Notes under the pieces: generated by a model | Told to the model about the DNA's origin: nothing | The model's input: the letters and a program-made list of their open reading frames with translations, nothing else | Databases searched by the model: none | Made by a program: the position numbers and the translations under genes | Source of the DNA: Zasmidium citrigriseum | Taxonomy: Eukaryota > Ascomycota > Dothideomycetes > Mycosphaerellales > Mycosphaerellaceae | NCBI GenBank assembly: GCA_002786025.1 | Contig: NHNW01000010.1 | Span: 744,001-808,000 of the forward strand | Reading direction: 5' to 3' | Length of the DNA stretch: 64,000 bases | Shown: positions 42,275 to 51,039 of the stretch, one piece after another | How positions within the stretch are numbered: position 1 is the first letter of the stretch | Layout: each line of letters starts with the position of its first letter

Positions 42275-43257
42275 TTAGACATTGACCATGTGAGAGGATG
42301 ATTCTCACCTTCACCGCTCAGTAGCGCTTTTGATGCTAATATTTGAAATTTCCTGTACACCAACGGGTTGAGGTGAAGATTTTGGGCATCAAGAGGCTTA
42401 TATCTCAGATGGGCTGTGAAGACATCGCACATCTGTCGTCTTAGAGGCTCTATCCCAGATGGGCCATGGCGCTTGTTTATTGTGCAGCGCTCTGGTGCTA
42501 GCGCTCGCTCAGTACCCTAATGGGGTCCTACTCTACTCTAAGCTTAGTATTACTGTTACATGTAATTAGATTATAACAACCTTTTCTTACGGGTGAATCG
42601 TAGGGTCTCCCGGCGCTCTTCACAATCACCTGGCTCGCGAACGCACCAATCTAGAAGGGTTCATTCGAGTCTCCCGTGACCGTATGTCGTAAGTATCCGA
42701 GTGAAAGCTTGCCTTTGCGCCCCCGGGGTAGAAACAATAACCGCGGTAGTGGAAAACAGCACCAACACGCCGTGCAACATCTTCCCTTGTATTATGTGTT
42801 AAGGCTAAGGTTATTCGGCTGCTCTATCCATAGCAACAGCACTAGGAGGTGAGTTCGTAGTGCTTCTACCTTGTGAAAGGTGTCACACTTTGCAAACTTT
42901 TTGTCAGTTAGTTCCGAATCACTGGAAAAGGCCACTTACCTAAGTGAGCGCTCGAATTGAGCCATAAGTACTTGTGGAGCCGCAGACAGTAAGAGCGCGA
43001 AAACGATAGCTTGCTTTTACGCCGGGTGGTGTTGCTCTGCGGCTAGGGCCAAAGAAGACGAGCGCCGATGTGAACATGTCCTAGCGCAAACCTTCATCGT
43101 GCGCTTCGCTTTGCATGTGAAAGCTATCAACATTACGAGCGCACGATACTGCGCCATCTATTAGGGCTTTGAGCGCATTTACATTGCATTACAGTTATAT
43201 GTGGCGATTCGCAGGTTATCGCGGACTTGAGTCGAGCCTCGAAGTGATGCAAACCTC
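42275..43257. other. Non-coding stretch with weak repeats
   Basis: No ORF worth calling. A degenerate direct repeat of about 24 bp (AGAGGCT..CAGATGGGC) occurs at about 42,389 and 42,444. Around 42,530-42,590 the DNA is AT-richer, perhaps an old transposon scrap. Confidence 0.35.
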
Positions 43258-43686
43258 CTAGAGCAGTGTGATCAGCAGGTGGAACTCTGACTGCTGGCGT
43301 GTGGTCGATGGGATGGAGTAGCCCTGAGAGTGCATGTAGACAGCGGTTGCGGCCTGTTGGTGGCCAAGCACTTCCTTGCAGTGAACCAGTACCGCATCAC
43401 GGGCGTCGAACAGATGGGTATTATCGTCGAGAGTCTTCTTGGTTTGGGACTTTGCAGATGTGGGTGCGGTGGCTGCTGGCGGTCGGTCTTGCTCCAGGCG
43501 AGGGGAGCGGTGAGGTGGTAGTGGACCAAAGAAACCACCATGGTGAGCCGTCCGAGAGCGATCAGATTCAATGAGTTTGGCCTTTAAGTCGAGGTTAGTG
43601 TCTTTGTGATGAAGCGGGATCGTGCGAGCTCGGCAGAGGGCTTTTAGCTGCTCGAGTTTCTTGCCGTCGTAGTCGCTGATAGCCAT
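43258..43686 (-). CDS. Small SAP-like-domain protein
   Basis: 142-aa intronless ORF from ATG 43686. Residues about 8-42 (KKLEQLKALCRARTIPLHHK, then DLKAKLIESD) match the helix-extension-helix pattern of SAP DNA-binding modules. The middle is Pro/Ala-rich and the C-terminus holds a His/Gln helix (HCKEVLGHQQAATAVYMH). Divergent from another SAP-like ORF 296 bp away (start to start). No signal peptide. Function unknown. Confidence 0.55.
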   Translation of the reverse strand: MAISDYDGKKLEQLKALCRARTIPLHHKDTNLDLKAKLIESDRSRTAHHGGFFGPLPPHRSPRLEQDRPPAATAPTSAKSQTKKTLDDNTHLFDARDAVLVHCKEVLGHQQAATAVYMHSQGYSIPSTTRQQSEFHLLITLL

Positions 43687-43982
43687 GATTTCGGCACTTT
43701 GAGATGAAGACGAGCGTTGGGTTTCGAGACGTAGGACACAGTGAGAGGTCGGTAGCGTGAAGGCCGATTGATGGAAGCGCTTGATTCAAGGAGGGGTGAA
43801 GTAAGAGAAATCGAGTTGTGAGGACGCGGGGATCGGAGGACTCAGGAGCAGTCAAGGAAGGTATGGAATTAGTGGGCGCCTGCGTCTCGCGACGGGTTTC
43901 GCGGCGCGTATGGCGTGGGAGAGAGGTGGCTTCCCAAACTGCGACTGAGATGAACCGCAATCCCACACAATTGAGTGTCATC

Positions 43983-44973
43983 ATGGCAAGATCGGCGACA
44001 ACATCACCAGCGTACAAAGGATTGAAGCTGAAAGACATTCGAGCCATATGTATCAAGCGGAAAATTGCATGGACTCGAAAGGAAACTCTGGAGGTGTTAC
44101 AAGAGCGACTCATCGAAGATGACATAGAGAAGGGCAGGATTGCGAGAGTGTTTGGAGAGAGAGGTGACGAGAGAGGCCAAAGCCTCGCGGGCGGAGAGGG
44201 CATCGAAACGCAGCCCATTCACACGCCGATACTTCCAGCACAGACTGCGAATGAAGAAGCTGCGACGGGTGCATGCGAGTCTGCACTGTGCAACGCCTTT
44301 CACCATGGACCGTTCCGCGCCGACATCGCAAAGGACGTCTTTCTCATGTTGCGGTTTATTGATCCAGATCTGATCCCTTGGGGAGCTGGTCGTTCCATCC
44401 TGGATTTAAACCCACAAATCGCTTCAGTTGACCACCAACTGCGAGCAAAGTGCATCTCGGCGTTCCACAATGACAACTCCTGGGATAGGAAGAAGAGCTG
44501 GAGGTCAGGGCGGCGTATCAGAGTATTCTGCGAAGAGCACCAGCGTTTCGAAGTCGAGAAGAAGTACTCGTACTTGTTCATGCAACTAGCTAAGGAGACA
44601 AAAATTAGCACAGAAGGTATTTATGTCACTAACGGGGGGATCAGGCGCCGGTTTACTCTCCTTCGAGGAATGGTGTGCCATTGTCTCTACGTCCAAAGCG
44701 AAAGACGACAGGAGACTGATAGGGAGCCACAGATGCGGCAAAGGGGCTGCATGTCTCGGACTTTTCTGCGTACTGTTCGAGACGCAAGGAGAGAATCGCA
44801 AAAGGGAGGGATGCTTTGCGGCAGGGAAGTGCGGGTGCGGCTTATCACCCTGCTTCATACAGCGGCGGCAGATTGCCGAGGAGACGATCCAACAAAAGAC
44901 CGAACGAATGGTGCTCGATAACTTGAAGAAGTGCTGCAAGTGCTTCTGTGGCCGCAGTATCTTCAAGGAATAA
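43983..44973 (+). CDS. SAP-like-domain protein with internal frame change
   Basis: From ATG 43983 (alternative 43950) an N-terminal SAP-like module (KLKDIRAICIKRKIAWTRKE, then LQERLIEDD) precedes a region with DIAKDVFLMLRFIDPDLIPWG and HQRFEVEKKYSYLFMQLAKE. Coding character then switches at about 44,617 to another + frame (LLSFEEWCAIV, then a Cys-rich part ending CCKCFCGRSIFKE, stop 44971-44973). A GT..AG segment at 44617-44644 with a CACTAAC branch would restore the frame, but at 28 nt it is too short for a normal intron, so either a frameshift or an odd intron is present. If unbroken the protein would have about 320 aa. Not recognised. Confidence 0.5.
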
Positions 44974-45175
44974 TTGGACCAGGCGGAAGAATTCAAGGGC
45001 TTGAAGTTCAGGGAGTTGAAGAGGGCGTTCGGACAACGGGTCGTGGAACATCTGCGGAAGTACCATGGGTACTCGTCTTCTGCAGCTTTCGTTTTGAGAG
45101 CATGAAAAGAAAGGCAGTAGCACTGAAAACTTGATCTTGGTTCGTTGAATCACGTTGATGAGGAGGTGAGGTCTA

Positions 45176-45210
45176 TTCTTACTCGCAAAACCCCCGGCGG
45201 AGTGCCAAGC
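45176..45210 (+). repeat. Left terminal inverted repeat
   Basis: Starts TTCTTACTCGCAAAACC directly after a TA. It retains CpA and TpG dinucleotides, so RIP stopped inside the element. Confidence 0.9.
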
Positions 45211-45429
45211 CTACCCCGGCCACTCTAATTTGTACTATAGCTGTATCTTCAAATCTCTCTATATACCAATATAATAACACTACTATACTACTACGAGCTA
45301 TATCGACTTCTATATTATATATACGTCCTTAGGTACCCTTCCGCTATTATCTACGACCTTATCGTATACTCTACTATTAATAGCGCCCTTTAATAATACT
45401 AATCGAGCTTATATTAAACTATTACTTTA

Positions 45430-46410
45430 AGAAGGACTCTCTATAGGGGATATATAGGTCCTTATACGGCTAATAGGTAGTAAAAGGGCTATTAAACGGT
45501 TAATAATAAAGTTTAGAGAGTATAGTATAATCTATAGTCTAAGACTAATTAGTAGCTAGCTATAGAAGATAATACCTAAGATACGAGACTTTATAATTAA
45601 GAAGTAGGCTAAGTATAGTACTATATAGGTAGAGGAACTATAGGAGTTAATATTAGATAGATTTAGTATCTAGCTAAGTAAGGATACTATCTATCGAGTA
45701 AGGAAGGACGTAGACTATACCTAGAAGGTTATATAATATCGAGCCCGTTAGCGTAACGACGTTACAATTACGACCTATCTCGTTAACCTATCTTACTTCG
45801 ATCTATAGTAACTTATCTATATCGACGAGTCCTATTATAGTAAAAGGACTACCGTTAGAAAGCGAGAATAGTTACTAAAGGGCGAGCTAGTAGTATCTAC
45901 TAAATATAGATACGCTCCTTAAATATATACTATCTTACTAGCCTATATAATAGATAGCTAGCTTCCTTATATACGGATTAAGAAAGGAGGTATTAATAGA
46001 GCTAAGTTTCTTACTTAGATTAACGAATTAGTACTACTATTTACGATACTATATCTAGGCCTACGCTCTATCTTAATTATAGACAATTGCTCGACCTATA
46101 GCCGTATAAGATTACGAGAGCTTTACCTACCCTTTAAGGTACTTATTAAGTTTCTTCCTAGCTATACTCTATAACTTAATCCTATTAAATCTTCCTTCTA
46201 TCTATTTAAATACTAGATTAGAAAGAACTAGAGTCTAATACTAGAGTATAAGAGGAGTAATCTATAGTAAGAGGCTCTTAAAAGGTACCTTCGACTAGGC
46301 TATAATATATAGAGTAAGGGTAAGACCGATACGTATAAGCGGCTTTTTAAAAGAGCTAGGGTAGCTAGTATCGGAAGCGGGCTAGTATTTAATAAAAACC
46401 TACTCTTATA
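45430..46410 (+). pseudogene. Tc1/mariner (DD34E) transposase relic
   Basis: Frame recognised despite many TAG/TAA codons derived from CAG, TGG and CAA. An N-terminal helix-turn-helix-like part is followed by the DDE core: IDES (Asp codon 45824-45826), IIDNCST (Asp codon 46082-46084) and LNPI-K-SSF. The third catalytic residue should be Glu; its codon at 46187-46189 now reads AAA (Lys), explained by TGAA to TAAA. Spacing between the second Asp and this position is 34 residues, the Tc1-like DD34E signature. No intact ORF remains. Confidence 0.85.
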
Positions 46411-46949
46411 ACATAATTTATAGATTAAATAAAAGCTCTAAAGGCACTCTCTAAGCTCGTATACGACCTATATTATCTATATAAATATATATTACGTAGT
46501 AGGGTAGTATATTATCGTCGTCCACCTCGGCTTACTTAATATCTAACCCTATAGCTAGAGTATATAGCTACAAATCTTTAAAAATTCATAACTCTATAAC
46601 TATACTATAGATTAACTTACTTTTTTTTTTATAATATACGTATTTACGTATAGATTCTAGTAAAATTAAAATTATAATAAAGATATATTATCGTATAGCT
46701 ATATATAGATAAAAAGATTCGAGCTATCTACTAAACGTACTAAAACGCGAGAATAATACGCTAAAATTAGGGTCTAAACTAGGATTTTTTAGGGTCTAAC
46801 TATAACTAACTTTTATAAATCCGTATACCGCTTATTCCTTCAACCCTCTAAATACTAATAATACCTACCTATATCTATCTAAATAACTATTAGCGGAGTT
46901 AGTAGTATACCTAAGGAAGAATATATAAAAAGAGCGAGGTATAGCGGCT

Positions 46950-47400
46950 TAATTTAACTAAATAGTAAGGGTAATCCGATCGAAGCCTAGCCGAAGCTAT
47001 AATAATCTAATATTAGCTTTATATTTATAAGAGACTAGACGGTTAGATTCTTACTAAAATTAGATACTAGCTTACTCTCCTTCTTCTTTAACGTTACTAT
47101 TAAAGTTAGACTCTACGTAGATACCTCTACTATAGTCTCTAAGGAAGTCGTTAATACTATAATAGAGTCTATATATAACCCCGACGTTCCTTATAAGGGT
47201 AGTAATACCTTAATCTCGGTTAGAGCTAGATTTAAGTTATTATAGGTATACGAAGTTAGCTATTAGTTACCTCTAAGCGGTCTTAACGGCGTCTACTATA
47301 GCTAGATACTTCCTCCTAATCTAGCGGTAGTAAATTAGTATAATATCTAGGTCTATCTTAACTAGAGGGGGCGATAGCCGTCGTAATAGACTACTATAGC
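46950..47400 (+). pseudogene. Relic ORF 2 of the Tc1/mariner element
   Basis: About 130 codons on + with stops only at TAG positions, consistent with a RIPped ORF (FFFNVTIKVRLYVDTSTIV, then a segment with NPDVPYKG and LPLSGLNGVYY). No family recognised. It lies downstream of the transposase relic. Confidence 0.45.
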
Positions 47401-47519
47401 CGTCTACTAGTATTTAAGACGTCGAAGGCTAAGCTATAACTTATTATAGAGCTTATTAATAGTTCGGCTAGTACGGAGGGGGTAGAAACGCCTATAGTAG
47501 AGCGGTATAGGGTAGATTA

Positions 47520-49000
47520 CTTAAGGGGGGTAGTAGCTATTAAGGGGGTATATCGTTACGTCGTTTACCCTAGCTATTCTCTAGGTACTTAGCCTTATAG
47601 ACGTCGATAATCTTATTAATTACTACGTTATTAGGGTTAGCGATAGTATAGTTTCCGAGAGCGAGCTTATTACGCTAGAAGGTAAGGTAGGTACCGTTTA
47701 ACTTATAGTAACTACTAGCTAATACGTAGTAGCCGAGAACGCCTACTTATCTCGTTAAAGAGTACTACTTATCGAGATACTAGTAAACTCGCTTAATATC
47801 CTTAAAGATAGCTAGCTTATCTATATACTCTTCTTTATTACGATTATCGGCCGTCTTATACTTACCCTTTAGCTTCGTAACCGTACGGTTAGGTATAGGT
47901 AGACTAGAAGAAAGCTTAGTATTAGACGATTACTCTACGCTAGCGGTAGTAGCGTTAGTAGTACCTCTAGCCGTCGTCGTAGAAGTAACGCTATCTTAGA
48001 CGACTAGACTAATATACTTAAGTTACTCGTCGGCTCTATAGCTCTAGTAGTCGATAATTTTAAGCTCTAATAAGATAGGGTTACCCTTAGAGTAGTAGTA
48101 AAGAAACTACTTAATATCTAGCTAGTTATAGATACTCGGAAGGATAAAACTAGTATACTCTTCTATCTTACTAGTCTTCGTACGACGATAATATATCTTA
48201 GCGTATCGTTAAATTAAATACTTCTATAACCCCTACTTATTAGTATAATTCTTAATATAGTTACGGTAATTAATAATCTTTAGTCTAATAGGTAAGGAGT
48301 CGTATAGATAATTAAGAAGGATACTAGTACGAGGTAGCTAATAGTAATTAAACTACCTAGTCTAGTCTACCTTATATTTAGGTATAGGGACCTTTAGGGT
48401 TAGAGCTAGTAATAATTTAGTAGTACTAGTAGTCGATTTAAGAGCGTCTAAGGTCGATTTAGTAGTAGATTTAGAAGCTTTCGGGGTTAGGTTATTACTA
48501 CTTAGGATAGTAATTAGAGTAGCCGACCTAATACTACCCTTAGCGACCTCGTAAGGCTCGCTACCTATACTAATTAACTCTAAAAGTAGATACGGAGTTT
48601 CGTATAATATAGGCGATATAGCGCGAACTCGATTTAAGTTATTTAGTATAGTAGTTATAGCGGTAGAGTCGTCTAGGGGTAGGTTAGATTCCTAGCTTTC
48701 GACGGCTTACCTACTAAGATTAGCTTTAGATCGCTTCTTACCTAGTATAGTTAGTAGAGTAGTAAGTAACTACTTCCTCTTAGACTTATTACGTCGCTTA
48801 CTACTACTACTACTACTACTAGATCCCGCTAAGGTAGTCGTTTTAGCCGTAGATTTAGTCGATTTCTAGGGCGCTTTAGCGATACTAGTAGTAACCCCCT
48901 AGGTACCTATAGGAGAAGGGGGTAATATAGGCCGTCTTAGAGTAACTAGACGGCTACTCTATAACCTTATTAAGAGTATAAGCGGTAGTTTAACGCCTCG
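47520..49000 (-). pseudogene. Relic antisense ORF of the Tc1/mariner element
   Basis: Long minus-strand frame of about 450 codons whose interruptions are RIP-type TAG/TAA. The N-terminal part is Ser/Thr-rich (ASKSTTKSTLDALKSTTST), followed by a Tyr/Leu/Ile/Lys-rich globular stretch and a conserved-looking PNRTVTKLKGKYKTADNR block near 47,870. An (ACT)n tract at about 48,800 encodes a homopolymer-type run. No domain identified; it may be an accessory gene carried by the transposon or a nested element. Confidence 0.4.
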
Positions 49001-49681
49001 GATAGCTTAATTAGTACTATTATCGTTACTAGAGGTCGCCTAAAAGCGGGTATTACGTCTACCTCGCCTAGTATTATCGTCGACGTCGTCTATAGCGATA
49101 GAAGGAAGTTATTACTTATCTAGCTAGCGATTATAGTTAATTAAGAAGGCCTAAGTTAGATTATAGGTACGTAGCTCTAATTCGAAGTCTACGGCGTATA
49201 GTAAGCTATTATCTATAATATTAGATAGCTAATATACCTCTAGTAGTTATAAGAAGGGTAGTAGATTAAAGCGGAAGGAGCTACTATTATTATTAGGGTA
49301 TAAGAGTATTATATAGTCTTCTATTAGTACTACTATAGATATTAATAAGTTACGAAGGATTAGAAAGGGCGATAAGGTATCTAGATCGAGTAATCGACGC
49401 TCTACTAAAGGAGTAACGAGGCGCTCTAGTAAGTAAATATTTAGAGGTACTAGTATTAAGATATAGATAATAGGAAATAGCCTACTCTTTATACCCTTCT
49501 AAGGATACTTACCGCTTCTTATACTAGCCGAGGCAACTATATAATAGCTTTATAATACTTCTAAGGCGTATAGTAGACGCCTATATTATGTATAGTATAA
49601 TAAACCTACTATAGTAATAGTATTAACCTAAGAGGAGTTCTAACTATATCGTTTTAGTACGAAATTTAGTAGCGGGCGCAT

Positions 49682-49716
49682 GCTTAGCACTCCGCCGGGG
49701 GTTTTGCGAGTAAGAA
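49682..49716 (-). repeat. Right terminal inverted repeat
   Basis: Reverse complement of the left end with a single C/T mismatch; followed by TA at 49717-49718. Confidence 0.9.
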
Positions 49717-49830
49717 TACCCTCTTGCATTTGGCGTGCTAGAGGCGACGCACCCGTGAGCAAATGTGCGCCTATGGAACCGCTAGGGACCGACAGACAAT
49801 GTCCTCCGCGTTTATGATGCCTGCCTCCTC

Positions 49831-50352
49831 CTACACCTTAGTCTCGAGAGTCCGCATCGTCTGGTTGTTGCGGACTGCGGCTTGCTTGCAGGCGTTCTTG
49901 TCGATGGTATTGTCGCGTGCGAGGAAGTCTTGGAGGATGTCGACGAAGGCGGAGGTGAACTTGTGAAGGACATCATGGAAAAGGTGGACGTATGCCTCTT
50001 GGTTGGCGTCGAGGAACCGAGCGGGACTGCCGAAGAAGCGATGTTGGTTCGAGCCAGAATGCATATAGCGCTTGAGGCCTTTGTCGATAGTGTAGAGGAC
50101 GACGAGCTTGCTGGTCGTTAGGGTTGCGCGGTAGGCGCTGCAGAGTAGGGCTTCAACTACGAGGGGAGCCAACAGTGAATGCACGCTCTCCGAACCCATT
50201 CGCGAGCCCACTTGCACTGCAAGGTCACTTTGAGCGGTGAATGCAGAGTTCGTCGAGATTACGACGGGTGAGGCTTGTGTGCTTAACATGCAAGGTTTGC
50301 ACCCAAAGGCCATGTCCTCCAGGCTGGTATTGAAGTTCGCTCCCTTCTCCAT
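49831..50352 (-). CDS. Hypothetical 173-aa protein in un-RIPped island
   Basis: ATG-started ORF between two RIP-saturated elements, with normal dinucleotide content. Product features: no signal peptide, Ser/Ala-rich, helical parts (HLFHDVLHKFTSAFVDILQD and TIDKNACKQAAVRNNQ). No family recognised. It could be an orphan gene, or part of the host locus into which the transposons inserted. Confidence 0.4.
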   Translation of the reverse strand: MEKGANFNTSLEDMAFGCKPCMLSTQASPVVISTNSAFTAQSDLAVQVGSRMGSESVHSLLAPLVVEALLCSAYRATLTTSKLVVLYTIDKGLKRYMHSGSNQHRFFGSPARFLDANQEAYVHLFHDVLHKFTSAFVDILQDFLARDNTIDKNACKQAAVRNNQTMRTLETKV

Positions 50353-50397
50353 ACTCTCGCTAGTTTTGCGCTGCTGCGGAGCGCTCCGACTTCACTT

Positions 50398-50817
50398 AGG
50401 GGTCGTTTATTTGTCGCTGCAGCTTCGCTCTACAGCCGGTTTTAGTCAACTATAGCGGCGAATAAACAGTTTTTAGTTTACTATAGTTTCTATAGTATTA
50501 AATAAACGATAATTTCTAAGCTATAGTTACTTTAAACCTACTATACCTCTACTTTACTACATTTTGCTACTACGGCTACCGTAGTAGCTACGGACTACTA
50601 TATTAAGCAATCCGTAGCCTTAACGGTCTACTATACTTCTAAGGTATAGTAGGCTCTTTAAATCGTAGTATAGTCGATATCTTCTTATTCTTAAACCCTT
50701 TATAATAGAGCCTAATCTAGAATATCTTACTATAGCTATTACTACGTCTATTATAGTAGTATAGTATACCGAGGACTATCTATTACGCGATAGCTAGAAA
50801 GACGATACTAATAATAC
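50398..50817. other. AT-rich relic left of the Gypsy array
   Basis: From about 50,440 the DNA becomes TA-rich like the RIPped elements but keeps a few CpA/TpG. GTCGTTTATTTGTCGCT (about 50,402) and AGCGGCGAATAAACAGT (about 50,453) form an imperfect inverted repeat. Probably a truncated transposon interrupted by the Gypsy element; superfamily not determined. Confidence 0.35.
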
Positions 50818-51029
50818 TATAAGGATATCTAAGCTAAGAGAGCCTAAGGTAGCGATCTATAGCCTCTCCGCTAGTACTCTAAGGCCGTACTAGTATCTAA
50901 CTAGAGGCTTAGCGTCTATACTACTTTTTAGGAGGTTTCTACTTCTCCTCTTTCGCTCCTTAGATAATACTTAATCGGATATTCGTACTACTTACTCGTA
51001 TCGCTATTTCCTACTTCTACGCCCTTATA
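50818..51029 (+). repeat. 5' LTR of unit 1
   Basis: 212 bp; differs from the second LTR by about a dozen mostly transition changes, several as CG/TA pairs. The only LTR in the window with non-element DNA on its outer side. Confidence 0.85.
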
Positions 51030-51039
51030 GTATATTATC

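Larger units (their letters stand above)
45176..49716. mobile_element. RIP-degraded Tc1/mariner-type DNA transposon, 4.5 kb
   Basis: Terminal inverted repeats of 35 bp with one mismatch (starting TTCTTACTCGCAAAACC) lie at 45176-45210 and 49682-49716, flanked by a TA on each side (45174-45175, 49717-49718), the hallmark target of Tc1/mariner elements. The interior is saturated with C-to-T changes at CpA on both strands; the terminal repeats are not. It holds a DD34E transposase relic on + at the left, a second + relic, and a long minus-strand relic. It is about twice the length of typical fungal Fot1/Pot elements. A nested insertion inside is not excluded, but no internal termini were seen. 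Confidence 0.85.

Noticed and set aside
42600..42700. tRNA-like B-box (GGGTTCATTCGAG)
   Set aside because: No matching A-box or cloverleaf could be drawn; no tRNA or rRNA gene found in the window.
43818..43982. GTG-initiated N-terminal extension of the SAP-like ORF
   Set aside because: Nuclear fungal genes start at ATG; in-frame ATGs at 43950 and 43983 precede the domain directly.
48780..48830. (ACT)n and similar trinucleotide runs as CRISPR or a regulatory array
   Set aside because: Simple microsatellites created or enhanced by RIP, with no spacers; CRISPR is not expected in a fungus.
44974..49830. A host gene split by the Tc1/mariner insertion
   Set aside because: Joining the flanks at the TA gives no continuous frame; neighbouring ORFs end before the insertion on both sides.
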